A stretch of DNA of 64,000 nucleotides from Nocardia fusca NBRC 14340 (lineage in GTDB: Bacteria; Actinomycetota; Actinomycetes; Mycobacteriales; Mycobacteriaceae): assembly GCF_001618425.1 (NCBI RefSeq), contig NZ_BDCU01000010.1:1-64000 (forward strand). The letters run 5' to 3'. Below, piece after piece: positions 45,105-54,351 of the stretch. The notes beneath the pieces are model-generated. The model did no database searches and had not been told where the DNA came from. It saw only the letters and a list, made by a program, of their open reading frames with translations. Position numbers and translations under genes: made by a program. Each line of letters opens with the position of its first letter. Positions within the stretch are counted from its first letter, which is position 1.

Positions 45105-46202
45105 GTGTCCACGGTGTTTCCCGGTCGTCTGCGCGCGCGTGATATCGACCGTGCCGAAACCGCGACCGTGCTCGACGGCGCGTACGCCGAGGGTCAGCTC
45201 GGCGCCGCCGAGTACCACGATCGCATCGCGCAGGCCCGGGCCGCGAAAACGCTCGGTGAGCTGTCCGAACTGGTCGCGGATCTGCAGACGCCCGACGCCC
45301 GGCGGGTGCGCGCCGGGCGTGGTGCCGCCGCGGCCGCCACGGCATCGGGATATCCGCCCGGCACCCGCGCCCGCACCGCCGACCGCGACGCCGCCGGTGC
45401 GGTACTGAGCCGCGCCTTCGGCGAGGGCCAGCTCGCCGAGGACGAGTACCGCGTCCGCGCCGAACTGCTCGCCGACGCGGTCACCCTCGACGATCTCGCC
45501 GAGCTCACCGCCGATCTCCAGGGCGCGCGGCCGGCACCCGTCCCGCCGCCGGCCCGGTCCGGCGGGCAGGGGCGGTACTTCGCGGTGATCGGTGCCGCCG
45601 CGCTCGCAGTCGCCTTCGGCACCTTCGCCCTCGTCCAGCGCGAGGCCGAGCCGGCCCCCGCCGTACCGCCCGTGGCCGCCGCGCCCGAGCCCGCCGCCCC
45701 GATGTCGTATGCCGCCCTGAACGAGGTCGAGCCGCTGGTCATCCCCACTCCGGATCTCGTGACCGAGGCCGGACTCGCCCACTTCGTCGACCACTACCGG
45801 ACCGAATTCGGCGATACGGTCGCCGACGAGATCACGCTCTTCCCGGCCCATGCCCGGGTGACCCGCGCGCTGCCGGGGCAGCCGAACCGGAAGGTGACCT
45901 ACACCTATACCGGCGGTTTCCACCAGGACAGCGATCCGACCACCCGTTCCGTCGATACGCCCACCGTCGACCTGGCAGCAGTGGACACCGCCGCCATCGG
46001 TGCGGCCGCCGGCACGGCCGCGGCCACTGCCCGGGTGCCCGACGGGGTGGTCTCGATGATCGAACTCGATGTCCAGTCCTCCGACCCGCTCGAGGGCCGG
46101 CCGGCGGTGAGTATCCATGTGGGCAACACCTTCGACGAATCCGGTTGGTTCGTCCTCAGCCCCGCCGGTGAGGTGCTGAGGGTGTGGCCTTTCGACGGCT
46201 AG
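45105..46202 (+). CDS. Membrane protein with two DUF1707 domains (Rv0048c-like position)
   Basis: 365 aa. DUF1707 (SHOCT-like) appears twice: RLRARDIDRAETATVLDGAY with AEGQLGAAEYHDRIAQARAA, and RTADRDAAGAVLSRAFGEGQ with LAEDEYRVRAELLADA. One membrane segment (YFAVIGAAALAVAFGTFALV) leads to an extracytoplasmic C-terminal domain of about 170 residues containing DHYRTEFGDTVADEITLFPA. The GTG start follows a weak ribosome-binding site. It resembles the next gene and the Rv0048c position between PadR/ino1 and Rv0049. Its role is unknown. Confidence 0.78.
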   Translation: MSTVFPGRLRARDIDRAETATVLDGAYAEGQLGAAEYHDRIAQARAAKTLGELSELVADLQTPDARRVRAGRGAAAAATASGYPPGTRARTADRDAAGAVLSRAFGEGQLAEDEYRVRAELLADAVTLDDLAELTADLQGARPAPVPPPARSGGQGRYFAVIGAAALAVAFGTFALVQREAEPAPAVPPVAAAPEPAAPMSYAALNEVEPLVIPTPDLVTEAGLAHFVDHYRTEFGDTVADEITLFPAHARVTRALPGQPNRKVTYTYTGGFHQDSDPTTRSVDTPTVDLAAVDTAAIGAAAGTAAATARVPDGVVSMIELDVQSSDPLEGRPAVSIHVGNTFDESGWFVLSPAGEVLRVWPFDG

Positions 46203-46213
46203 AGGAAGCGACC

Positions 46214-47017
46214 GTGGCGAGAAGAGAACAGGTCCGGGCACGTGACAGCGACCGGGTGGAGGTGTGCGCGCTGCTGGACGCCGCGTCCGCGGACGGCCAG
46301 CTCTCCGACGCGGAGCACACCGCGCGTACCCGGTCGGCGATGCGGGCGAAATACACCGCCGACCTGGACGCGCTCATCGCGGACCTGCAGGTCCCGGGCG
46401 AACTCGCCGATGCCGCGATCCTGAACCGCGACCGGCCGGCGCGGCCCTGGTGGGTACCTGCCGCCCTGCTGACGGCGGCCGCGGTACTCGGCGCGGTGGT
46501 GGGCCTCGCCCTGCCCGACGAGTCCGCGAGCGCGGGTGAGGCCGCCACCGAGGCGGCGGCCGAGGAGGCCGCCGCCGATCTGGCCACCGGCGGCGGCCTG
46601 GCCCTCTTCGTCGACAGCTATCGCCGCGAGTTCGGTGACACGATCATCGACACGGCGACGATCTTCTCCGATCGCATCCTCGTCCAGCGCCTGGACCGGG
46701 GTGAGGAGAAGGTTTACGAGTTCGACGGCTCGGAGTTCACCACCGAGACCTCGAGCCTGTCGAGCTATTCGGAGGGCCGCCCGATCGATCTCGCCGATAT
46801 CGACCTGCCCGTCGTGGCGGCGGTACTGGCCGGTGCGCCGGCGACGGTGAAGCTGGCCGGCGGGCGGGTCGGTCATATCGGTATCGGCTACGAGCTCATC
46901 GCGCCCGAGGCCGCCGCGCCGGTGATCGAAATCTACGTCGGTGACGGGGGCGATCACACCGGAACGGTGCAGCTCTCCCTCGACGGAACGCCGCGGGAAG
47001 TCCACCCGGCCGACTGA
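46214..47017 (+). CDS. DUF1707 membrane protein, paralogue of the upstream gene
   Basis: 267 aa. One DUF1707 domain (VRARDSDRVEVCALLDAASA with DGQLSDAEHTARTRSAM), one membrane segment (WWVPAALLTAAAVLGAVVGL) and a C-terminal domain with VDSYRREFGDTIIDTATIFS, parallel to the upstream protein (DHYRTEFGDTVADEITLFP). The GTG at 46214 follows GAGGAAG and lies 11 nt after the upstream stop, so the two are cotranscribed duplicates. Function unknown. Confidence 0.8.
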   Translation: MARREQVRARDSDRVEVCALLDAASADGQLSDAEHTARTRSAMRAKYTADLDALIADLQVPGELADAAILNRDRPARPWWVPAALLTAAAVLGAVVGLALPDESASAGEAATEAAAEEAAADLATGGGLALFVDSYRREFGDTIIDTATIFSDRILVQRLDRGEEKVYEFDGSEFTTETSSLSSYSEGRPIDLADIDLPVVAAVLAGAPATVKLAGGRVGHIGIGYELIAPEAAAPVIEIYVGDGGDHTGTVQLSLDGTPREVHPAD

Positions 47018-47095
47018 CCGGACCCGCCCGGCCGCTGTAGAGATCTGCTCTCACCTGCGCTGATGCATTGCTGTTCGCGCTGAACTATGCGTGGT

Positions 47096-47112
47096 TATAT
47101 CGCTCCGATATA
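47096..47112. promoter_or_regulatory. Perfect palindrome upstream of the PadR-ino1 operon
   Basis: TATATCG-CTC-CGATATA, 7-bp arms with a 3-nt spacer, 55 bp before the PadR start. AT-rich short-spacer palindromes are typical PadR targets, so autoregulation of padR-ino1 is likely. Confidence 0.6.
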
Positions 47113-47167
47113 GTGGGTAATCGCATCCATTGGTTAGGTCTGTACGGAAGTCAGGGGGTGAAGCCCG

Positions 47168-47728
47168 TTGCTCGAACTGGCAATCCTCGGGCTGCTCCTG
47201 GAATCGCCCATGCACGGCTACGAGCTGAAGAAGCGGCTCACCGGTCTGCTCGGGGCGTTTCGGGCTTTTTCCTACGGGTCGCTGTATCCGACCTTGAAGC
47301 GCATGCGGGCGGATGGACTGATCGCGGAGGAAGTACCCGAGGGACTGTCCACGACTCGCCGGGCCCGGCGGGTCTACCAGCTGACCCCGGCGGGCCGGGA
47401 GCGTTTCAACGACCTCCTGGCCGATACGGGTCCGCAGAACTACACCGATGACGGCTTCGGCGTTCACCTCGCCTTCTTCAGCCGCACCCCCGCCGAAGCG
47501 CGGATGCGGATCCTGGAGGGCAGGCGGCGTCAGGTCGAGGAGCGCCGAGAGGGGCTGCGGGAAGCGATCAAGAAGGCGAGCGGATCGCTGGATCGCTACA
47601 CCCGCCAACTCCATCAACTCGGACTCGAATCAAGCGAGCGCGAAGTGCGCTGGCTCAACGAGTTGATTGCGGCGGAGCAATCGACGAAGGCGGCACCACA
47701 GAAAGAGGGAAATACCGGCCATGAGTAG
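47168..47728 (+). CDS. PadR family transcriptional regulator (Rv0047c-like)
   Basis: 186 aa. N-terminal winged helix: [20 protein letters not shown], then [19 protein letters not shown] and [18 protein letters not shown]. The C-terminal coiled dimerisation helices belong to the Vir-type PadR subfamily. TTG start preceded by GGGGGTG. It overlaps ino1 by 8 nt, so regulator and inositol synthase are translationally coupled, as in mycobacteria. The palindrome at 47096 is its probable operator. Confidence 0.9.
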   Translation: MLELAILGLLLESPMHGYELKKRLTGLLGAFRAFSYGSLYPTLKRMRADGLIAEEVPEGLSTTRRARRVYQLTPAGRERFNDLLADTGPQNYTDDGFGVHLAFFSRTPAEARMRILEGRRRQVEERREGLREAIKKASGSLDRYTRQLHQLGLESSEREVRWLNELIAAEQSTKAAPQKEGNTGHE

Positions 47729-48812
47729 TGGAGACACCAACAAGTCCAGTGTTCGCGTCGCCATCGTAGGTGTGGGCAACTGCGCCTCTTCGCTCATCCA
47801 GGGCGTCGAGTACTACCGGGATGCCGACGATTCCACGACGGTGCCCGGACTGATGCACGTGCGGTTCGGCGAATACCACGTGCGGGACGTGCAGTTCGTG
47901 GCCGCCTTCGACGTGGACGCCAAGAAGGTCGGCTTCGACCTGTCCGAGGCGATCTTCGCCAGCGAGAACAACACCATCAAGATCTCCGACGTGCCGCCGC
48001 TGGGCGTCACTGTCCAGCGCGGCCCCACCCTCGACGGCATCGGCAAGTACTACGCCGAAACCATCGAACTCGCCGAGTCCGAACCGGTCGACGTGGTCAA
48101 GGCGCTGAAGGACGCCGAGGCGGACGTCCTGGTCTCGTACCTGCCGGTCGGGTCCGAGGAAGCCGACAAGTTCTACGCCCAGTGCGCGATCGACGCCGGT
48201 GTGGCGTTCGTCAACGCGCTGCCGGTGTTCATCGCCTCGGACCCGGAATGGGCCGAGAAGTTCCGCGCCGCGGGTGTGCCGATCGTCGGTGACGACATCA
48301 AGAGCCAGGTCGGTGCCACCATCACCCACCGCGTGATGGCGAAACTGTTCGAGGACCGCGGTGTCCAGCTCGACCGGACCATGCAGCTGAACGTCGGCGG
48401 CAACATGGACTTCAAGAACATGCTCGAGCGCGAACGCCTGGAATCGAAGAAGATCTCCAAGACCCAGGCCGTCACCAGCAACCTGAAGAAGGAGATGGGC
48501 GCCGGCGATGTCCACATCGGCCCCTCCGATCACGTCGGCTGGCTCGACGACCGCAAATGGGCTTACGTCCGCCTCGAGGGCCGCGCCTTCGGCGATGTGC
48601 CGCTGAACCTGGAGTACAAGCTCGAGGTGTGGGACTCGCCCAACTCGGCCGGCATCATCATCGACGCGGTCCGCGCCGCGAAGATCGCCAAGGACCGCGG
48701 TATCGGCGGACCGGTGATCCCGGCGTCGGCGTACCTGATGAAGTCCCCGCCCCAGCAGCTGGCCGACGATATCGCCCGCACCCAGCTCGAAGCCTTCATC
48801 ATCGACGCGTAA
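47721..48812 (+). CDS. ino1: Inositol-3-phosphate synthase
   Basis: 363 aa. Converts glucose 6-phosphate to myo-inositol 1-phosphate with NAD+, the first step toward phosphatidylinositol, mannosylated lipids and mycothiol. The NAD motif is [68 protein letters not shown] and [19 protein letters not shown] are strongly conserved in the actinobacterial form. The ATG at 47721 lies within the end of the PadR gene. It matches Rv0046c in length and context. Confidence 0.96.
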   Translation: MSSGDTNKSSVRVAIVGVGNCASSLIQGVEYYRDADDSTTVPGLMHVRFGEYHVRDVQFVAAFDVDAKKVGFDLSEAIFASENNTIKISDVPPLGVTVQRGPTLDGIGKYYAETIELAESEPVDVVKALKDAEADVLVSYLPVGSEEADKFYAQCAIDAGVAFVNALPVFIASDPEWAEKFRAAGVPIVGDDIKSQVGATITHRVMAKLFEDRGVQLDRTMQLNVGGNMDFKNMLERERLESKKISKTQAVTSNLKKEMGAGDVHIGPSDHVGWLDDRKWAYVRLEGRAFGDVPLNLEYKLEVWDSPNSAGIIIDAVRAAKIAKDRGIGGPVIPASAYLMKSPPQQLADDIARTQLEAFIIDA

Positions 48813-48900
48813 CCGAGGTGTGAACAGGAGGCCGCCGCGAATCGAGTGTTCGCGGCGGCCGCTTCTGTTCCGGGGCCGGTCGGCGGCTGTGGGGGTGGGC

Positions 48901-49497
48901 TCATCGCCGGGGGCGTGACGCGAGGCAGGCGTGGAGGGCGGGCCCCAGATAGCCGACGACCTGCGGTCGGGTCATGCCGGCGATCGGTTCGACGCGTGCG
49001 ACGTAGCGAGTGAGGAAGAGCCCGGCGATGACCGTCGCGGCGGCACCTGCTCGCGCCGTGGCGTCCCGGCCGGTCAGCGTTCCGGCGATCTGGGCGATGA
49101 CTTGGTGTTCCAGGTAGTCGCGGAAGGCGTCTCGGGTCGTGGGGTCCGTCTGGATGGCGGACAGCAGCCGACGGGAATGCTCCTGGACCGAAGGCGAGTC
49201 CCACGTTGTGAGCAGTGCATTCAGTAGCCGTGGGGCAAGGTGTTCCGGCCCCGCGCCGGTCGCGTGCTCGACGAGTTCGCCCGGGCTGGCGAGCAGGTCC
49301 ATAACAGCAGTGAAAAGGCCCTCTTTGCTGCCGAAGTAGTAATTCACCAAAGCGTGGTCGACTCCCGCGTGTCCGGCGATGCCGCGGATTGTGGTCCGGC
49401 TGAACCCGTCGCGCAGAAATAGCTCCTCTGCTGCATCGATGAGGCGCTGACGGGCATTCGATCCGCCCGCCGGCCGGCCGCGCCGGTTATTCACCAC
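48901..49497 (-). CDS. TetR family transcriptional regulator
   Basis: 198 aa. The helix-turn-helix ARQRLIDAAEELFLRDGFSR, then TTIRGIAGHAGVDHALVNYY with FGSKEGLF, is canonical, and the C-terminal half has the TetR_C (PsrA-like) pattern AGAAATVIAGLFLTRYV. It is divergent from the FAD monooxygenase, with 62 bp between the two starts, so it probably represses that gene. Ligand unknown. Confidence 0.92.
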   Translation of the reverse strand: MVNNRRGRPAGGSNARQRLIDAAEELFLRDGFSRTTIRGIAGHAGVDHALVNYYFGSKEGLFTAVMDLLASPGELVEHATGAGPEHLAPRLLNALLTTWDSPSVQEHSRRLLSAIQTDPTTRDAFRDYLEHQVIAQIAGTLTGRDATARAGAAATVIAGLFLTRYVARVEPIAGMTRPQVVGYLGPALHACLASRPRR

Positions 49498-49559
49498 GAT
49501 TGCCAGTATGCCTGTCGTCGCAGAGCATGGGCCGCACCTTGCCAGAAAGGATTATCTAT

Positions 49560-50765
49560 ATGGCCCACACCAGGCTTCGACGAGTGTGCATAGTCGGCGG
49601 CGGACCGGCCGGCATGATGGCCGGTGTCTTGCTCGCCCGCTCGGGGATCGAGGTCGTCGTTGTCGAGAAACACGCCGACTTCCACCGTGATTTCCGTGGC
49701 GACACCATTCATCCGTCGACGTTGGAGATCATCCGAGAGCTGGGATGGCTCGAGGATTTCCTTCGTCTTCCGCACAACCGCATGCCTACGGTCGACGTGG
49801 CTTTCGGCGACAGCCGTATCACTGTCGCCGACTTCGGTCGCCTGCCTGTGCACTGCCGGTTCATCGCCTTCGTCCCGCAATGGGACTTCCTGTCGTTTCT
49901 CGCCGATAAGGCTCGTGATCTCGACAGCTTCACGCTTCAGCGCGAGACCGAAGTGACCGACTTGCTGGTGCGCGAAGAAACCGTGGTCGGTGTTGTCGCC
50001 CGGCAGGGTGCGGACACGGTCGAGATTCCAGCGGATCTGGTGATCGGTGCCGACGGTCGGCATTCGATCACCCGCCGTCTCGCCGGGCTACGGCAGTCGG
50101 AGTCGGCGGCGCCGATCGATGTTTTCTGGCTCCAAATCCCCAGAGAGAGCCGCGAGAAGATGCCGTTGTTCACGGGTGGGCACGGATCGCTGATCTCCAT
50201 CGATCGCGGCGACAACTGGCAGTTGGCCTACGCTTTTCCACGCGGAACAGGCCGGATACTGCGCGCACAGGGTCTGGACGCGCTGCGGTCACGGATCGCC
50301 GGTCTTCAGCCCGCCTACGCCGGCCGACTCGATGCGATCACCGACTGGAGCGATGTGCATCAGCTCACCGTCACCGTCGACAGACTGCGCCAGTGGCATA
50401 GGCCGGGCCTGTTGTGTATCGGCGATGCCGCCCACGCCATGTCACCGGCCGGTGGCGTCGGGATCAACCTCGCCGTACAAGACGCGGTGGCCACGGCGAA
50501 TATCCTCGCCCCGGTCCTGTGGGACCGAACCCCGACCCCGGCCGACCTCGACCGGGTACGCCGCCGCCGCGCATGGCCCGCTCGTATCACCCAGATTTTC
50601 CAGACCCACCTGATCGCCGGCCTCTACCGCGACACCGCCGACCAGGCGCTGCGACCGCCGTTCATGCTCCGGCTCTCGGCCCGGGTTCCGGCTCTCCGGC
50701 ACCTCGCCGGACGGTTCATCGGCCTGGGGGTGCGACCTGAACATCCGAATTCCGGCCATCGGTGA
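49560..50765 (+). CDS. FAD-dependent monooxygenase (PHBH/UbiH-type)
   Basis: 401 aa, intact. The FAD dinucleotide motif CIVGGGPAGMMAGVLLARSG, the DG motif LVIGADGRHSITRRLAG and the GD motif LLCIGDAAHAMSPAGGVGIN are in place. FRGDTIHPSTLEIIRELG is typical of the subgroup that includes aromatic hydroxylases acting on natural products and antibiotics. The ATG at 49560 follows AAAGG. It is divergent from its likely TetR regulator. Substrate unknown; inactivation of a drug such as rifampicin or tetracycline is one possibility but is not shown by the sequence. Confidence 0.88.
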   Translation: MAHTRLRRVCIVGGGPAGMMAGVLLARSGIEVVVVEKHADFHRDFRGDTIHPSTLEIIRELGWLEDFLRLPHNRMPTVDVAFGDSRITVADFGRLPVHCRFIAFVPQWDFLSFLADKARDLDSFTLQRETEVTDLLVREETVVGVVARQGADTVEIPADLVIGADGRHSITRRLAGLRQSESAAPIDVFWLQIPRESREKMPLFTGGHGSLISIDRGDNWQLAYAFPRGTGRILRAQGLDALRSRIAGLQPAYAGRLDAITDWSDVHQLTVTVDRLRQWHRPGLLCIGDAAHAMSPAGGVGINLAVQDAVATANILAPVLWDRTPTPADLDRVRRRRAWPARITQIFQTHLIAGLYRDTADQALRPPFMLRLSARVPALRHLAGRFIGLGVRPEHPNSGHR

Positions 50766-50872
50766 CCGAGCCGCACAACATATTGTCGACCCGAACCGGC
50801 CGTGACCGTCCCCGCCGGGGAGCCGAGGGTCGCCTGCCGCGCGCTCGGCTCGACTTCGGCCCGAGCCGGCAT

Positions 50873-51298
50873 TCAGTCCAGGGAGACGTAGACCTCCACC
50901 GATGTGGGTCCGGTATAGCGTTCCAGTTCGGCGGTGTGGGAGCGGGTTATCGTGCCCGCCTTCTCCGCTTCCCGGACTCGCGCCCACGCCGTGCGGAGCA
51001 GGTCGTAGGGCTTCTCGGTGACGACGAATTTCGCGTAGCGGCCGGTGGGAACCCGGGTGAGGACATCGCCCGGATCCAGGTCGGTCATCTTCTTGATCTC
51101 GTAGCCGAGTACGGCCACCGCGTGATCCCCTTGGCCGATATAGGCGGCGACCCGGGGGACGTTCTTCTCGCGGCCGAGGTACCGGTCCCAGGTGAAGTTC
51201 ACCAGGTCGAGGTCGCGGGCGGTCACCTCCCGGCCGGCCAGCGGGATGGTGAGCCCGGCCACCAGGCTTTCGTCGAGTTCGACAATTTCGAAATCCAC
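50873..51298 (-). CDS. GyrI-like / AraC effector-binding domain protein
   Basis: 141 aa. A stand-alone effector-binding domain like SbmC/GyrI and the C-terminal domain of Rob and BmrR. AVAVLGYEIKKMTDLDPGDV is followed by LTRVPTGRYAKFVVTE, the signature 'vP.G.Ya.f', then AWARVREAEKAG and ERYTGPTSVEVYVSLD with the closing acidic strand. It is 9 nt after a paralogue in the same direction. The family binds cationic or hydrophobic small molecules; no DNA-binding domain is present. Confidence 0.8.
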   Translation of the reverse strand: MDFEIVELDESLVAGLTIPLAGREVTARDLDLVNFTWDRYLGREKNVPRVAAYIGQGDHAVAVLGYEIKKMTDLDPGDVLTRVPTGRYAKFVVTEKPYDLLRTAWARVREAEKAGTITRSHTAELERYTGPTSVEVYVSLD

Positions 51299-51307
51299 AG
51301 CTGCTTC

Positions 51308-51769
51308 CTACCTGCTCGCCGCATCGTCTGCCGCCATTGCCACGAACACTTCCACCGTGTGCTCGTCGGGGTAGCGCTCGTAGTCACCGGTATAGGAGCG
51401 GACCAGCCGACCGGCGGCCTCCGCATCCCAGATCGCCCGCCACAGGGTCACGATCGTCTCGCCGAGGTCGTCGCCGCTGAGGGTGAAGCGGGCGTAGCGG
51501 CCGGCGGGGATACGGGCGAGGACATCGCCGGGTAGCAGATCGTCGAGGCTGTGACAGCGGTAGCCGATGATATGGGTGAGGTAGGAATTGATCTCCGGGG
51601 CATGATCGACGAAGGCGCTGGCGGGGTGGCCGGGTAACGATCGGGCCAGTGTGGTTTTCCAGGCTTCTTCGACTCTCGTGCGGCGCGGTCCTTCCACGGC
51701 CAGTGCCGGGCTGCGTAGCACCATTCCCGCCACCAGCGTTTCCGGGCGGTCAACGACATTGAATTCCAC
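51308..51769 (-). CDS. GyrI-like / AraC effector-binding domain protein, paralogue
   Basis: 153 aa. Same family: THIIGYRCHSLDDLLPGDV, LARIPAGRYARFTLSG and DYERYPDEHTVEVFVAM. It shares about the same layout as the downstream gene, with an N-terminal extension (LRSPALAVEGPRRTRVEEAW). The two form a tandem pair with 9 nt between them and presumably arose by duplication. No regulator with which they would work is next to them. Confidence 0.8.
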   Translation of the reverse strand: MEFNVVDRPETLVAGMVLRSPALAVEGPRRTRVEEAWKTTLARSLPGHPASAFVDHAPEINSYLTHIIGYRCHSLDDLLPGDVLARIPAGRYARFTLSGDDLGETIVTLWRAIWDAEAAGRLVRSYTGDYERYPDEHTVEVFVAMAADDAASR

Positions 51770-51946
51770 CGGCGTAGCCCCTATGTCTCGTCATACGTCG
51801 TCGCTCCAGCGCATATCCTCCCGCACGCCCGTCCCGGCCCGGGCGTCGGCCCGTGCCGGTCGGTCGGATGGGCGACATCTCACTCTGGCCAACGATGCTG
51901 CCATGCCGACCGTTCCTTCGGTGGGATCACGACCGGAATCCGTCGG

Positions 51947-54289
51947 TCACGGTACGGGTATCGTTACGCCGGGAAGGATTTCGACGACGCGCGGGGCCGG
52001 CGGCGGAGGTGCCACCGGTGGTGCGGGCGCTTCGGCCGGAGGAGGCGCGGGCGCCTGGGGTTCCGATTCGTATTCGGGCTCGGGGACATACGGTTCGGCG
52101 GCCGGGGGGATGACGATGAAGGGTTGCTGCTGCGTCGGTTGCTGCTGCGGCTCCGGCTGCTGCGGGGGCGGCGGGTTGAGGATGTCGTACGGGTTGCGGG
52201 AGGGCTGCTGGGGTGCGGCCGGGACGACCGGTGAGGGGTTCGGGGCCGGTGCCCCGATCTGCTCGGCCGGAGTGTCGGCCAGGGCGCCGTCCATGGTCTG
52301 TTTCCAGATATCGGAGGGCAGCCCGGAACCGTAGATCCGGCCACCGCCGGCGGTGACGATCGGAAGGTTCGACTCGGTGCCGACCCAGACCGCGGTGGAC
52401 AGCGACGGTGTGAAACCGACCATCCAGGCGTCCTTGTTCTGGCCGGTATCGCCCAACTGGGTGGTGCCCGTCTTGGCGGCGGAGGGGCGCCCGCTCAGCG
52501 AGTGGCCGTTGGAATACGAGGCGATGGGCAACATGGCCGTGGCGGTCTGCGCGGCGATGGTCTGCGGTATCCGCTGCTCCGACGGTGGCAGCTGGGCGCC
52601 GGTGCGCTGCCCCGGATCGCCGCCGCGGTCCAGCAGGACGCGGCCGTCCCCGCGGACCACGCGCTGTACGAAGTACGGCTGGTGGTAGCGGCCTGCACCG
52701 GCGATGGTGGCGTAGGCCGAAGCCATATCGAACGGCCGCACCAGATAGGTACCGAGCACGATGGAGGGCATGGGCGGCGCACCCATCTCGGTGAGCGACT
52801 GTCCCGGGACGCCGGGGATGTCCTGCGGGATCCCGGCCTGGTGGGCGGCGTCTGCGATGGCCTGGGGACCGTTGTGCATGGCGAGGGTGAGCCGGTAGAA
52901 GCTGGTGTTGAGCGAGCGTTTGAAGGCCTCGCTCACACTGCAGACACCGCAGGATTCGTTCTCGACGTTGCGCACCAGCACCCCGTTGACGTCCACAGGG
53001 GCGCTGTCGAACGCCCGGGACAGCGGGATGCCCTGCTGAAGCGCCGCGAGTACCGCGAACGTTTTGAACGCCGACCCCGTCTGTACCGGTGCCTGGGCGA
53101 AATCGTATCCGATACCGTCGGCGCCGCCGTAGTAGGCGCGAACCGCGCCGGAGCGCGGATCGATCGAGGTCACCGCGGTCCGCAATTCCGGTGGCTGGCC
53201 CCCGAGTGCACCGGTCGCGGCGGCCGTCGCGGCCTGCTGGGCCTTGGCGTCGATGGTGGTGGTGATCTGCAGTGCGCCGGTGTTCAGCTCCTCGTCGGAG
53301 ATTCCCGCGTCGGCCAGTTCACGGAGCACCTGGGTCTTGATATGCCCTTCCGGTCCGCGGGTGGTGTTGACGTCCTCGGGGGCGGGCGGCGGGAGTGTCG
53401 GCGGGAACACGATCGCGCCCCGTTCCCCCGGGGCGAGCGTGTCCATCTCGACCATTCCGTTGAGCACCCAGTTCCAGCGTTGCAGCAGCTGGGGCAGCCG
53501 GGTCTGCGGGTCCAGCGCGGAGGGTGAACGGATGAGCGCGGCCAGGACCGCACCCTCGGCGACGGTCAGCTCGGCAACCGGTTTACCGAAGTAGGCCTGG
53601 GCGGCGGCGGCGATCCCGTAGGCGCCGCGACCGAAGTAGATGGTGTTCAGGTAGGCGCCGAGGATATCGTCCTTGCTCCACTCCTTGGCCATCTTCGAAG
53701 AGATGATCAGCTCGTGCATCTTGCGGCTGACCGTGCGCTCGGAGCCCAGAAACGCGTTCTTCACGTACTGCTGGGTGATGGTGGAACCGCCACCGGCGTT
53801 CGCCCGGCCCAGCACATTGTCGCGGACCGCGCGCAGCAGACCCGACGCCGAGAAGCCCGGGTTGCTGTAGAAGTTGCGGTCCTCCGCGGAGAGGACCGCC
53901 TCGCGGACGTGCTCGGGCACATCCGACAGCGGTACGGGCGTACGGTTGCCCTCGGGCGGCACCACCTTCGCCAGCACGGTGGAGCCGTCGGCGGCCGTGA
54001 TGGTCGCGGTCTGGTTGATCGGTACCGTCCCGGCGGCCGGAATTTCCGCACTCCAGTACACCAGGGCGATCAGCAGCGTCGGGATGGCGATCAGGATGGT
54101 GAACAGCCACAGCACCAGCTGCCGGATACGCTGGCCGCGGGTCCGGTGTGGGCGGATATAGGTGGGTGGCCGGGGCGGACGGGGACGCGGCCCGGGATCG
54201 TCGAGCTCTTTCCAACCGGCTATCGAGGGGTACTGCGGTGGCTGGGGTGTGTTGCGGCCACGTCGAGAACGGAACGAGCTCACGATCAT
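51947..54289 (-). CDS. Second bifunctional class A penicillin-binding protein (PonA paralogue)
   Basis: 780 aa. A short Pro-rich cytoplasmic tail precedes the anchor LVLWLFTILIAIPTLLIALV. GT51 motifs are SAEDRNFYSNPG, GGGSTITQQYVKNAF and FGRGAYGIAAAAQAYF; transpeptidase motifs are TGSAFKTF, KRSLNTSF and KTGTTQL. NVENESCGVCSVSEAFKR corresponds to NVEGEQCGVCTIAEALKR in the first PonA, and the C-terminus VVEILPGVTIPVP matches its VEILPGITIPVPG. The two are therefore close paralogues 7.6 kb apart. The tail here is shorter and ends at the shared motif. Periplasmic peptidoglycan synthesis. Confidence 0.9.
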   Translation of the reverse strand: MIVSSFRSRRGRNTPQPPQYPSIAGWKELDDPGPRPRPPRPPTYIRPHRTRGQRIRQLVLWLFTILIAIPTLLIALVYWSAEIPAAGTVPINQTATITAADGSTVLAKVVPPEGNRTPVPLSDVPEHVREAVLSAEDRNFYSNPGFSASGLLRAVRDNVLGRANAGGGSTITQQYVKNAFLGSERTVSRKMHELIISSKMAKEWSKDDILGAYLNTIYFGRGAYGIAAAAQAYFGKPVAELTVAEGAVLAALIRSPSALDPQTRLPQLLQRWNWVLNGMVEMDTLAPGERGAIVFPPTLPPPAPEDVNTTRGPEGHIKTQVLRELADAGISDEELNTGALQITTTIDAKAQQAATAAATGALGGQPPELRTAVTSIDPRSGAVRAYYGGADGIGYDFAQAPVQTGSAFKTFAVLAALQQGIPLSRAFDSAPVDVNGVLVRNVENESCGVCSVSEAFKRSLNTSFYRLTLAMHNGPQAIADAAHQAGIPQDIPGVPGQSLTEMGAPPMPSIVLGTYLVRPFDMASAYATIAGAGRYHQPYFVQRVVRGDGRVLLDRGGDPGQRTGAQLPPSEQRIPQTIAAQTATAMLPIASYSNGHSLSGRPSAAKTGTTQLGDTGQNKDAWMVGFTPSLSTAVWVGTESNLPIVTAGGGRIYGSGLPSDIWKQTMDGALADTPAEQIGAPAPNPSPVVPAAPQQPSRNPYDILNPPPPQQPEPQQQPTQQQPFIVIPPAAEPYVPEPEYESEPQAPAPPPAEAPAPPVAPPPPAPRVVEILPGVTIPVP

Positions 54290-54351
54290 CTCCTCTCGGA
54301 GCGTCGGAAAAACTCAGGCGCACCACCGCCAGACCTCAGGATACCCAGAGA

